Source: Gymnogyps californianus
Lineage: Eukaryota; Chordata; Aves; Accipitriformes; Cathartidae
Direction: 5' to 3'
DNA: 64,000 nucleotides
Assembly: GCF_018139145.2 (NCBI RefSeq)
Contig: NC_059500.1
Coordinates: 32,407,437-32,471,436 of the forward strand
Position 1 is the stretch's first letter; the number at the start of each line of letters is the position of its first letter. The notes below the pieces were generated by a model, which ran no database searches, was not told the DNA's origin, and worked only from the letters and a program-made list of their open reading frames with translations. Position numbers and translations under genes: made by a program. Shown here piece by piece: positions 44,421 through 57,215 of this stretch.

Positions 44421-47400
44421 AAAGCAGGGGGAACTGTTCTTCAAAAACATTAACAATTTCTTGCCCCTTTATACACACCCTGATTAGCATGCTGTACAGA
44501 TGAGAAGACCGGGGTATTCTGCAAACCTCAGGCTGGGTCTGGATTAGGTGTAGGTGATGATTCTGGTGTTGGACTGAGACCAAAATAAGACCAGGGGTCA
44601 TGTTCACAGTCATCAGCACTGCGTTTTACAAGCTGCTCTCAGAAGCAGCTGCCGGCAGGACGCTCTAAGGGCTGTTTGATCTCGTAAAATTTTCTCTACC
44701 TGGCATGCTAGCAGTTCTGCAAGATAACACTTTGCTAACCTCTTGGAAGACTTTCAGGAATTTCCACAGGAAAAAAAGAAAAACAAACAGGAGGCCAGGC
44801 CCTGGAGCTGCACTGCAGCAAAAATGACAGAGGCAAGTTTAAAGGATTCACATCTGGAATTCAGAGAGGTGTCTTGACAGCGGCAGAGCTGGCCTGCAGA
44901 GGTGATGTGGCCTCGTCTGCACGGCTTTGGGCAAGCCACTTCCTCCTTGGGCAAGCTGTGTTGGCATAGGCTGTAAAGGTCTGTGTGCAAGAGCTGTCTC
45001 TTACCAGATGCTCATGTGGCAACTGGCACCTGGTCTCAAGTAGTAGCTCTGTGGCTACTCTAACGCATACAATAAGGCAGTCCTTCCCAGTTAGAGTTTG
45101 TTACCTTGTGTTGAGCTGCAGGAAAGAAGCCAAATCCTCAAGCTTTTAAGCACCCTGGCTGAACTGGAAGGAGAGCTATTGAGGAGTTCACTGACAGCTG
45201 CCGAAGTTGCAATCCCAACAAAAGGCAGATCTACAAGGGTACAAAACTGAAAAGATTATTAAGACAGTGAAGAGATCATTAAGATAGCATCACTTAAAAA
45301 AGCTTTCTGGAACTCCACAAAGGGTCCTCGGCCCAAAATTGCTATACTCAGCTGCTTCCTTTTTACAGCCACTGAAATGAAGAAATCCACTGCAAAAATA
45401 GCACAGCTAAACGTCATGAGGAGGCACAGGGCGAGGGGCTAGAATGAATTCTCTTGGAGCACAGTACATCCTATGAATGAGTCTCCTACCAAAAATAGGC
45501 ACAGGACATCCAGTACATGAGAACATCACCACACTGGGACCGAGGGGCGTAAGTGTAATCCCAGGACATTTGTTCCAGCCACTGGTGCCTATAAAGCTGA
45601 GGATAGCTTAGGGAAGGCCTCTGCTTTACCTCGCTGCTGGGATAGTCCAACCAACTGTTAGCAGAAAAGGCAAACTGAAGTACGATTTACATGGGAGGCG
45701 AGACAAAACAAGTGCAGTGTTGTTTCTGACATTGCTTTCCATGGTGCGGATTTCATCAGAAGGTTTTGAGCAACCAAGCTGCAACGGCTATAAGAACAGT
45801 TTGAAGTTATCTCTCCTGAGCTGGAAGCTGCCATCTCCCATCGAGCAGCAGTGTCCGGTGCTCTGACTGCTCCTGCTCTGTGGCAGAGTTAGCTAAGAGT
45901 AAAACTCCTGCAAAATCTATACCAGCTGAGTAAGACATATCCAGGCATTTCCACACTGAGTGTGGCTCTATCAGACACAGCAGGGAATCAATTCTTAATT
46001 CAGCTTGAGAATTAAGTGGGTAGTACTTTGTGGAAAAAAGTAAACAAGTAGGAAAAGCAAAGGGGATAGTTAGGTGACCCTATGCTCACTCATGAACATC
46101 CACTCTTTCATGACTAAGGGGTCAAGACTCCAAAAATCTGAGGTCTGGCAGGTTCTGTTTTGACTTCGAGACATCACGAGTGCGAGGGTGTAAAGCACAG
46201 GTTCTCTGTGTGTGTGAGATGGGGAAAGAGAGGAGCTCTTACTAAGCAAGGGAAAGAGGACTGTGCATGGCACAACATTTATAGTTCTATTCCTTATAGC
46301 TCTCTTCCTAGAGAAATGGTGTACCAGATTCCTCCTTGTCTTCCAGGAAGAAAAGCATGCAGGAATCAGACATATGATTGATAGTGTGTGTGGGCCCACC
46401 TGGATGCTAAGCAACTCTCTTGTGCTCCATCTTTATCCTGACCTTCAACAACTGTAGCTGTCTAAAATAGGCAACATCTTTTTTTATGGTGAGCCATAAA
46501 AAAATGACGATTTTCAGAATGTGATTATTTCTCTTTTTTTTTTAAATGCAGGCTCATGAGATTGTCAACATTGGTCATACAATGGGTATTACATGTCTGC
46601 TACCCTGCACTAGCTGTCAGTATGTGTGCTCTTTCCGTGGCATTTCGCAGCAAATGAAATTGCTCACTTTTTACTTCTGACATAAGGTACTTTGTATTAC
46701 CTTGCATTTACTGCAAGTAAAAGCATCCAAACAGGCCATCAACACAGAGCATGGCAACCTATGACCCTTTGGGAACCTGTAGCTTTGGGCTATCACACCA
46801 CTGAGTAAATGGAAAATTATCTTAATTCCCTGTCTTAGGACCTCTGGCAGGTGAAGCAGGCTTTGTTGTATTGATTAATGTCTCCTTCGTGTCTCAGAGA
46901 ATTTCTCCATAACTGAAAAGGCTAAAATTTCATTTCTCTACAGGACATTACTGCCCACATTATGGGAGAAGGAGACCAGAGCATATGTCTGTGCCTCTGC
47001 TATTCTGTTCTTGGTCAGGGTTTTAGCTTTGCCTGCCAGTAAACACACCGGGCTGTGAACGGTGGCAGCTGAGACAAAGACGCATGCCCCTTCCTGCTGC
47101 CCCTTCCACGGAAGCAGAAAACCTTTGGTAGCAGGAGACTGAAAGTAAGCAGCACCTCAACCCCTGCCCAGCAAGGATGGAGAGGGGGCACCGGTCAGAG
47201 TCCTGACAGTTTCTGAATAAGAGACCAGTGTCAGGCAAGAACAGTGCAGAGGACTAGAGAAGAAATCGCAGGTCTTGGGTTTGATTATCCAGGTACTGCA
47301 CATTAAGCAAAGTGTACTTATGCCCTGCAGAGTCCACTGACTTCCTCCGTAGTGGTTTTGTACTTGTAAAAAACAGCTGAATCTCCACTGGCTACTGTTC

Positions 47401-49099
47401 AAGACGTGTTTTGCTCTAAATATACAATCTCTGATGCCTATGAAAAGTTCTGCTGAACGTGTTACTTTGGCAAATATTGTGAAATATGATTCCATTACCA
47501 CTGACATGTGGTTAGAAAGTAATACTACACAATCTATTCTGGGGTGCTTCAGCTTAAACTGCAGCCACACTTTGCTAGACAGATGCAACTTCCAGATTTG
47601 CACCTGCAGAAGTGAAACCAGAGTTCGGTCCAAGTCAGTCACTGAAACAATTGTGCTGCATAGTTAGACCTTCACTTGCTGTATGGTGAAACCAACATTT
47701 CAGTGCATTTCTGGATGCTGCAGAGTATGGAAGCCAGCACAATCCAAATGGACGAGGACAGGATCAGATCTCAGAACATGCTATTTGCCCAACGCTGTTT
47801 TATTAAAAATATTTTATTATTATAGAAAAGAATACATAGCGGACAGAGAAGTCAGCAGGTTTGGGATCAGAATTACCATCAAAACAGCCTGCTCTTTGGA
47901 AAACCAGTACCACTGGGTAGAAGAAGGTACTTTTTTCTTTCCAGGCTGGGAATTCTGTGCTCTCCAAACTGCACAGCATACTCAGAGATCTAGACTGGAC
48001 CACATCTAAGATGTCATTAGTTTTTTGCTATCTGTTCACCTGGACATCTGCTGGAATATAAACAGATTTGCTATCTCTTGCCCTGAACAACCTCACTGTT
48101 GATTTGTTCACTTATTTCCAAGTGGAGAATGAAAGAACAGCTCCTGCTTGATTCAATGTTACCTCGTAAGAAGAGCTCCCTGCCCTACAGGACAAGAGAG
48201 AAGCTAAGCTGTGCCTAACCCTCATCAGCCTGACAAGAGTCACTGCTCTTTCAGCAATGATCTATGGGCTTTCTAAGGCTTCGAGACTTACAACTGTGGG
48301 ACACTGGGATCAGTTTTCAGCAAGTTTTAACACAGTAGATGAGAAGAACGAAAGAACTCCAGATCAAAACATTGCACCTTTGCTCTGAACTTCATTTCTT
48401 TGCTGCTTCATTTGGATCCAAACCACTTTCAACCAATAAGTCTGGCAAGTGAAAAGGCTGAAGAAAACATGCAGAACTCAGTTAAACCTGGAGGAAGTAA
48501 AACGTTACTGAGGAAGAGGAAACCACAAAGGAAACCTGCATGTGCAGTGCAAAATGAAGGATGCTGCCAAGAATTTCAGGTGGTAGGACCCCTTGTTTTC
48601 TGCTGGGGCAGTTCTTCATTGGCTGTATTGATAGCACAGTGCCCTCTGAAGGCACCACCCCAGACTATCCTTCAACAGCAGGGTCCCCTCACTTGTATAC
48701 CGCACCAGCTCTGTCATCCAGCACAGGGGTTATCTGCAGGGATGTGCCGTGTCTCAACCTATTCCTGCCTGCAAGCTCATCTTTGTGCAGTTTGTGGGCT
48801 TTGCTTGAACTTCTCTGATGATTAGCTCAAGCAGAGTGGGGTGTTGCTGAGGTTAAACTTAATATTACACTGTACTTTGCGGTGCAAACAGAGTCCTCAC
48901 CTCTTGCAACATTGAACACACACACGTCTGCTTCTATGACCAGGCAAATGAAACAGCTAAATTATTGCATGGTGTCCTCAGGCCATGCTTGGTGAGATCT
49001 CCACTAGAGGTGTGAAATGCTGCTGTCAGCCAAGGTATGCGGTGGCATGAACTGGGGCCTCTGCTGGTGGTTCATTTCATTCTATTGCCTTTATCCTCG
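44421..49099. other. Noncoding region, no gene recognised
   Basis: Only short chance open frames (such as 47157-47642 minus) without domains. No repeat family recognised. Confidence 0.5.
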
Positions 49100-49700
49100 T
49101 GTTGTAGTTTAAGTCAGGAGAGACAAAACACACACCTTAATTACTACACAATAATAGGATCCAAGTGAAGGAGTCTGAGTGTTTATCACCTCAGTGAAAC
49201 AGTGGTCAATAGTGCAGAGAACACTACAGAGTTACATGTAAAAAAGCAGTTATCTCTATTTCTCCATTCCCTGCGGACAGGAGCGGGGCTTTCAGTGGTT
49301 GGGAGGAGCAGGGTGCTGAGCATGGTGGCTTCAGCCATGTGAGCTTTGTCCCAGGCATCCCTGGAGGTCCTCCACACCCAGGTGTCCCCCAAGGCAGAGT
49401 TGTGCCGTCCTCCACTTTGGGCAGAGGTGGATTGCGTTGATAAGGAGGAGAGCATGTTCCAGGCCATTGGATCTTTACCAGACCATTGGATCTTTACCAG
49501 ACCATTGGTTCTTTACCAGACCATTGGATCTTTACCAGCCCATGGACTGCTCCAAGCTTTTGCTCATTGATTCTCATAGCAAGATGCCGAGAAAATATCC
49601 TCATGTACGATTAGTTCTGTTACTTCTATCAGTTACATCTTTTTTCATCGCATCTGCCAAATTGTCCTTCATCTAACAAAACTTACATCCCTAACAACAT
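49100..49700 (+). repeat. Possible LTR-like element with internal minisatellite
   Basis: The start TGTTGTAGTTTAAG at 49100 resembles the first bases of common avian LTRs (TGTTGTGGTTTAA-like). The segment includes a 19-bp minisatellite. I cannot find a convincing CA end or target duplication, so the boundaries and identity are tentative. Confidence 0.3.
49461..49545 (+). repeat. 19-bp minisatellite, 4.5 copies
   Basis: Four units of AGACCATTGGATCTTTACC (49461-49479, 49480-49498, 49499-49517, 49518-49536) differ at single positions, followed by a partial unit. Each unit holds a CCATTGG palindrome-like core and an inverted CCAAT box. Confidence 0.95.
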
Positions 49701-51984
49701 AGCAACATACTGAAAGTCAAAATGTGGGCCTCCTCCATCTACTGAACTACTTGACCAATGCCACCTCCATTGGCAAGGACGTACCAGCGTAGAAAAGAAT
49801 ACAGAACCCAGTCAGAGATGCTGGCAGAAACGACCATGGTTTATCTATGCAGCTTAGTCTTTCTTGTCTGAGTATTAAAATCTGCTAGACAAGATCTCAG
49901 ACCTTATATGTTGCCAGTTTCCATTTAAAAGGAGCACTGAATTTTGCTCTGCTGATTCTTGTCCAGTATATCTGTTGGTAGGTGTAAAGCAGATCTTTCA
50001 CTGATTCTAGGTCATCACAACATCTGAGGATCTGACCTTTTAAGCTGATCATCTCAGTATTGCCCTTCTAGCTCTATCTGTTGGTTTCTGTTCTAAAAAC
50101 ACTCCTGGGATAAACAACATTATTTCTTATTGGTAAGATGTGACTTTTCCCTAACAGACAAATTAAGATGTGATATCTGATGAAATGCAAGGCCTAATAT
50201 TTGCTACACGAGAATGATACCTACTTTAAATGTCAATTCATAACATCTTTACTATAAATCACTTAGACAACTGCAATCTCTTGGTTTTGTTCCCATATAA
50301 AGGTCAAAGTGTCCTAGTGAACACAAGTTCTCTACAAATAGTAGGAGCTAATACTCTGCATGACTAAATGCCTGATAGCGACAACACATCACTTAGAGCA
50401 GATCTGGACATAGCAGCAGAGTTTATAAAAATCTTGGATCAGATTTTCTGATATGCCTGTCTGCAGGCAGCATGCCTGAAGGGCAGCAGAAGTGGCATAA
50501 ATGGCTTTTTGCCATCATCTCACACTATATCTTCCCCACGGCTTTATCTCAGACCTCATCTTATCTGGAAAGCCATAGCACTTATGACATCAAAAGCATG
50601 TGTGTCTGTATCTCGGTTTAGTCTTGAACTCCCAAACAGTTGCTGCTTTTTAAAAAAAATCATCTTAGAAAGACTGTTGAATGGTCACACAAATGACAAA
50701 ACAAACAGAAAGGACCGGTTTTGATCTCACATTTATTTTAATCTTCATGAAATTCATGGTTCAGAAGAGACATAGGGGAGGCCAGAATCAGGATTATTGG
50801 GGTGTTTGTTGTTTTATGGCACTATTTAGAACAGGTTTATCAGGAAAGCTGAACACCAAATTGTATTACAGAAAGCTTCCAAGAGCAACTTTTTGTTTTA
50901 AGACCGTAAAAGGCAAAAATAAACTGCCTTCTTCTGTGTGATCAAAGACCCAGCATAAAAAGTGTCAGGAGGACTTTAAATGCCAGTTCCTGTACTCCCA
51001 ATGTGTGTATGTTGGACTTCTTCCAGTATGGGAGCAAGATGGACTTTTATTTTTATTTTCTTTTTAAATGGAAGAAAGCTGCCAAAATACATAAGGAGGA
51101 GGATTAGAGCCAGTTGCTTTTTGTTGGTTCTTGGATGGGAACATTGCCAGGCAGAGTCGTATGCTGAATTCCCAGGGAATTTCACTCTCAAAAGCCAGCT
51201 TCTGGATTTCCCTCATTTGGGAAGCTCTCCCTGAAAGGGATATTCATATCTAGGAATCACCTCAATGCAGAATTGTTGTGCTGGCAAATTGGCTGTTGGC
51301 TATTCAAATGCTGCTCTGCATAGCAGCCTTTGCTGATTTTTTTTCTCTAGGTTGGGATGACTGGTGAGCTGGGCATGTTTCAAAAGCAAGATTGCAGAGC
51401 ACCCTGGGTAATCCAAAGTGTACTCTGACAAAAGCAGGAAGAGAGCGTTGCTCTTGGTATCAATAGCTGCTAACACTGAATCTCCAGGGTTGCTTGCCAA
51501 GGCTGAACAATTGGCCACAGAGACATTATTTCTGTCTTCTCGGAGCCTGTGACGGTATTGCAGCTGTTATCCTACAAAGAGACAGAGGGCTATCTCTTGC
51601 TACTAATCATTCTCACTGTCCTGTATCTTTTCTTTGCTCTATTAGGTGGTCACATTAGTGGGGGAGAAAGGAATATTTTTAAAGGAAGTTGCACCTTCGC
51701 AAAATCTTCTTGCTGTCTGCATAAGCAGAAGCAAAGGATGTGAAAAATCAGACAAAAGATGCAATTCTGAGAACCGTTTTGAGATGGCAATGGTTTCGTC
51801 AACTCAAGAAAATAATCTTGGCAGGAATCACACTTCATATTTTTCACACGTCAAGGAGACATTAGAAATCTTGAGAGATTATTGCAATAAAATCCTGTAC
51901 TGTAGAAAGGCTAGACTCATGATTAAAGTATTAGACAGGGCCTCTGGATTTCTCTTCCTAGAAGAGTAACATTTTTTACATGTC
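49701..51984. other. Noncoding region; one acceptor-flanked open frame
   Basis: A 107-codon open frame (51646-51969) follows a strong polypyrimidine tract and AG at 51644-51645, but I recognise no protein and see no matching donor. No other gene candidate. Confidence 0.4.
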
Positions 51985-52090
51985 TATGGATCACTTCATG
52001 CCTCTATATTTCTGTCTGTAAAATGGGTGCAACAACATCTACATACCATGGGTAAACTCTTGAGCTGTTTTGAGACATTCAGAGGCTGCA
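51985..52090 (+). repeat. MIR/CORE-SINE-like tail fossil
   Basis: The words 'ttctgtctgtaaaatgggtgcaac' then 'catgggtaaact' match the usual 'ctgtaaaatggggataat..' tail of MIR-type SINEs in sense orientation. Confidence 0.45.
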
Positions 52091-52429
52091 GTGATGAGAA
52101 CAAAAAAAAATAAAAAAGAAGAAATAACAATATATACTACAGATATTGCACAGAAAAACTAAGCAACTTGTCAGACATTTCAGTTGGCTTCAGCAGATAA
52201 CAGAGAAAGAAAGCAAGAGCATAAATCATTAGCCAAGCATGAAAGCCACATAATTCACCTTTAACCTACAAAATTCTGTGATTTTGAAATAAATTATTTC
52301 TCTGTTCATTAGTACAAGGCATTATTTAACTTTGTAATAAAGTCCAAATGTTCTTCTTATTGCTGAACCCTGATGCTGAAATGTAGCTCTTTCAAAGTTA
52401 GCAGTAATCATTTGCAATACAGTAAGCAG

Positions 52430-52560
52430 ATGGAGACCCCATCAGAAATCAATGTCCCATTGTAGTAGGTCCTGTGTGTCTAGACAGTCAGAGACAGTCC
52501 CAGCCTTTGAAAAGATTACAGGCTGAATAGACAAGAGAAACAAAAAATGTGGAGAAGAAG
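52430..52560 (-). repeat. Fossil amniote SINE/LINE tail (antisense)
   Basis: The pattern 'gtaggtcctgtgtgtctagacagtcagagacagtcccagcc' followed by 'attacaggctgaatagacaagag' resembles the widely distributed amniote repeat with 'gacagtccctgcc..agagcttacaatctaaatagacaagac'. Confidence 0.55.
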
Positions 52561-55500
52561 CCAGCAGACCACAAATGAAGTGTTGTGCTCAGGTTCCCAG
52601 TGCTGGTCCCTGGTGAAACACAGATGAGGATATGCCTGGGGGTGCTGTGGCTGAGTGCCTCGCACATTACCTCCTACTTAGGGCCCAAAGTAAGGACTGC
52701 TGAAGGGCTCCTGCTGCAGTGAGAATAACAATGAGAGAAAGATAACAGGATCAGCCAGGGATTCTGCAGCTGAGGAGAGCTGACATGATATTTATCAGCT
52801 GTCTTGCAGGAAGGAATCATATTTCTTTTGCACAGATGGATGTGCACACAATCAACTTCTGAAGATGGAAAACAAGAGTTTCTGATTCCCACCCAGGTTT
52901 ACCTCGTGACTACATTAAATACAAGGATGTTTGTACCGCATTTGCATAATTATAATTAGCAAAAATGAATTAGTGCACGTACACAGAAGTACCTGCAGGT
53001 GTAGTGGACCTGCTTTAACTAGGTTTTTTTAGGATTAAGCTTCTGTGAAACCAGTCTGTATGACCTCCAAAACTGCTTGCCAATTTCATCCAAACCTGGC
53101 AATGGTGTTCCCATAAGATGTGCGAAAATATGTGGGTTGATAGGGAAGACAGAAACAGTGTCAGTATCTTTCCAGCTGCACAACCTTATCCCACTGAATA
53201 TTGGAGCTTCCACGCAGGCATACACAATAGGAATTGGGGTTTCGTTTGTTCATGGTATGACTTGTCTGTAAATGCATCCATTCTACCTCATTTCAATGCT
53301 TCCTTACCTAGCTTTCTTCTTTGCAAGATCAATAGGACTAAACGTTGGCTAAATCAAATTTGGTTTTTTATATGTATGTTTTGACTGTGAGGGGTTTTTT
53401 TATAGATATTGTTCTTCTTCTTAGCATCTTACCCTGAAGCCTTGAGAAAAACCCGAAGTCCAGAAACAGTTCTGTCAATCCTGGTAAAGTCACTTATGAA
53501 CCGACAAAAATCAGTAATGATCTGAAAATGTATGGCTTGGGCTTACCTCGCTGGTCCAGGACCTTCAGAGTGTAGTGAGCACACTCTGAAAAATCTATCC
53601 TTTGAACTGGGAACGTTTCAGGGCAAGGAACACGCCATTACATGCATGGGCAGTACCTGTACATTGCAGATGCCAGAAGAATGTGAATGAATGATAGCAT
53701 CTTTTTCTTCATTAATCTGAACATAGAAGGCCTTCAATGATTCAGTTTTCTCATAAAGAGGACTTTGGTTTGATGAATCATTGCTTGGCTGTTTGCAGTA
53801 TCAAGGAACGTAGGAGGGACTGCTTTGCATGCACATGATCGATTTAATAGATCAGATCTACAGTCCAACTGTAAAAGTCACATCAGCGCTGTTGCTGATA
53901 GTCCACAAACAAACATTTGCTGAAAGCTTTGCTTAACAGATTGTACTATAGGGACGTGGTGATTTCTTTTCTAAACAAGACACTGAACCATCAACATCCT
54001 TTCCTGATGTGCTCAAATGTGCTGGTCCAGACTGTAGATTAAATGCCTACAACATTTCAGTCCAAGACGTAAAACAAAATTCTTTAATTTTATAACAGTT
54101 TCAACAGCTGAGTTACATACTTATTAAACAAAACCTGGTATAGACACATTAAAAAAAGACTATGTCTTTTTTAGTGAGGCTTTTTTGGGGGGTAACTTAC
54201 AAACAGACAACAAATGTCTAAGTTCTGGGACACGGATTTGGGGAAACAAACACTTATTTCTTATAAGAATCTTAGTCATAGACGAAGAATCCATTTTCCT
54301 GAACATATAACTTCATATTTAAGCGTATGCTTCAATCTGACTGGATTATATACTAAATAAGAGGGTTTTCTTAATTAGGAAAGAAGACATAGTTCTTATA
54401 AGCAAGTCTATTTTGCACTTTTCTTATTTGTGTGTGTGTGTGCACGCGTGCGCAAAACAACCTGTTAACCATTCTGCTTATAAACTCTGTTTGATATTAG
54501 GGACTCTTTATGCCTTTCTGTATCACATTACAAATTCTGTTCTCACTGTTGTGCATGCTTGTCTCCTCTGTGACCTTTTGCCTCCAGATTCAGCTGAAAT
54601 CCCCTGGGAGGTGACAGAAAGAAAAAAATCTTTAACTTGGCTAGATACAGCAGTGGAGGGTCATTAAATCCTGGTGATCAGCTATTCAATTACAGTCCAT
54701 TTAATCATACAGCAGCAAAATAATTGGCAACGGCTCAAGGCAAACTAATTGTTCCAATCTGAAACTCGGCAGGGTGACAAGTGAGCTGCGGATGAGGTGG
54801 TGATGGATTTTGAACATCTGACAGGTCTGATCTGGGAGGCTCCTGACAAGGAGACTACTGACAATCCAGGAAGGGTTCTCTCTTCAATCATGTCACAAAA
54901 TGAGGAAAGACTACAGGCAGAAAAACAGCTCCTGGAAGGAGAGGAAAAGAGCACTTTCAGGAGGAAAAGGGGAGAGGAAGAAGGGTGGAATCTTTAAAAG
55001 CCTCTAATCTAAAACTTAAGGTTGCTTTGCAATAAGGGCACAGAGGCAGGCCAATGTGTACAGTTTGCCCATTTTTTGTCGGTGTTTTTCCCCTCTCTGT
55101 ATTTCTTGCATCAGCCAAAAAGCAATTAGGCTTGCTGGAACTCATGTGTGTCCTGGGAGAACTGTGTGGTAAGCTCACAGAACTCCTGGGCTTGCAGCTG
55201 TGGGAAGGAATTAGCTGGAGCACGCTGGGCATCAGCACTGGTCCTGGAGGCTGGCCTGTGAAACTCTTGCCACAAAGGTTGTGGCATATCCGAGAGACAG
55301 AGGCGGAGCCTGGAATCGCACGAATATTGACTCAGTCCATTGGGACTCAAAACACAGCGGCTGGGTGAGTATCTGCAGGTTAGTGACAGCACAGCCTTTT
55401 CCTACACGGAAGGTAAGCACACCAGTGCTGTCAGGTGAGACCCTAATCGGCTCCAGTATGCCTTAGAGAAGCAAACGTTATTCACTACTGCAAAAACATA

Positions 55501-56149
55501 GAGCTTAGCTGGATATTGTTCTGGTTCAGGCTGGAAATTCAGATGTTCCTCACTAAGTCCTCAAAAGTCAGGAGACATGCCAAAATGTTTGAGGGAGAGT
55601 TTCGAGGACAGAATTTCCTGGAACAGAGGTACAAATGCTTGCCTCACTCTTTCTGTGCGGTAGCACAAAAGCTTCCCAAAATGCAGAGATGGATGTACCA
55701 AAACAAAAGAGCGATAAAGTAGAAATGATTCAAGTGGGAGCTATGAAGAGGTTATCACATCTTGTCCTATAAGGCATAACCTGGTGAGTAGCTGCAAATA
55801 CCAGAAATTACAACAAAATTTTATCATTAAGGTGTTTTTTCACTGACCCTGAAACAGAAGGCAATAGCCATTGCCAGAAGCCAAAGGTAGAACATTATGA
55901 GCAAATAATTCAGAATAAAAATTTCGGTGTTTGGGGGAACAAAACCTCTCTCTTTACAGCATCTACTGTGATCTTTAGTGGAGGTGCACAGGACTGGGAG
56001 GGATGCAAGAAAAAGTGAAATAAAGTGTAAGCCGAAGGGATGAGTTATGTGTATGTGTTTATTAAAGTGGTTGTTAGAGATGGAGGACAGTTTTTTAATC
56101 AGATCACTTGTTCCTCATTAATTGTAAGCCTGCTCCAGAAACCTGAGGG
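52561..56149. other. Noncoding region, possible conserved element
   Basis: Contains a 10-bp-stem hairpin at 53564-53590, a Z-prone TG/CG tract at 54429-54454, and a segment rich in TAAT cores at 54655-54840. No gene recognised. Confidence 0.45.
54429..54454 (+). repeat. (TG)7CACGCGTGCGCA alternating tract
   Basis: About 26 bp of unbroken purine-pyrimidine alternation, ending in a CG-rich part. Z-DNA-prone like the tract at 11439. Confidence 0.9.
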
Positions 56150-57215
56150 GATCACAAAAATAACAGAAAGGTCCATGTTGGAAGGGGACTCCAACCTTCT
56201 GTGGAAAGCAGTGCCTTAGACTAGGTTATCCAGGCTCTGTCGAACTGAGTCTTGAATACTTTCATCAAGGGAAAGTCCACCACTTTTCTGGCTCCCATGT
56301 CTAATTGTTCTCATGGTGATTTTTTTTTTTCCCTATATCCAGACAGAATTTCCCCTGAAATTGGGGAAAGTGTCTATAGGTGTCCAATTTGTGGAGATGG
56401 TCCCTAATTCAGCTTTCCTCCACTATTGGTAGTTGCACATTTGTTTGTCATTGCTTCGCAGTGTAGAGACTTGGAGGCTGATCTCATCCATGACAACTGA
56501 GGCGAAGAAGGCACTGAATACTTTTGTTTTTTCTGTGGGCATTTTTAATTAACCTTCCAGCCCCATTCAGCAGCACACCTACAGCTTCCTTGTACTTCCA
56601 CTTGGTAACATACCGATAACAGCCTTTTTTGCTATGTTTGACATCTTTTGCTAGTTTGAGCTCCGGCTGAGTTTTGCTTTCCTAACTACATTTCTGCATG
56701 CAGGAGCAATATTTCTATATTTCTTTGTGGGATTCTCACCTTTTCCATCTCTCTCGTATTTCTCTTCTGCATTTGACCTCCTTCAGTAGCTCACTTTTTA
56801 ACCAGGCTCTTCTCTTGTTATGACTGTTCCTTTTTCTGATGAAGGGTGTAGACTGCTCTTACGCTTTGAGAAGGCTGTCTCTGAAAATCTGCCGGTACTC
56901 CTGAGCTCCTTTGCCCTCCAAGGCAGTCTCCCATGGGATCTCTCCTAACACTTCCATGAGGAAGCTAACATCTGCCTTTCTTGGGTTCAGAGTCTTTATT
57001 CAGCTACTTGTCTTCCTCAAGCCCCTTAGGACTTTATGCTTCACGATCTTACAGCCACTGTAGGCAAAGTTGCCAAAAAGTCTTCATTATTGGTAAAGAG
57101 TAGGTCCAGAAGAGCACCACTCCTAGTCAGTGTATGCAGCAATTGTCTTAGGACACACTATGTCCTCAGCACAGAAATGCAGATTGCTTGTGCACCACTG
57201 TGTTGCTTTCCCAGC
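56150..57215 (-). mobile_element. CR1 LINE 3' fragment, antisense
   Basis: The plus strand reads as a reverse-complemented CR1. It has a 3'-terminal-like start ('ggtccatgttggaaggggactccaacc', 'ccaggctctgtcgaactgagtcttgaat') and further in 'actgaggcgaagaaggcactgaatac', 'ttccagccccattcagcagcacacc', 'gagctccggctgagttttgctttcctaac' and 'gtaaagagtaggtccagaagagcacc'. These are in the order I know from avian CR1 copies. No intact reverse-transcriptase frame remains. Confidence 0.8.

Noticed and set aside
47157..47642. 161-codon minus-strand open frame
   Set aside because: No recognisable protein family and no exon-like boundaries.
49461..49545. CRISPR-like array
   Set aside because: The 19-bp units abut each other without spacers.
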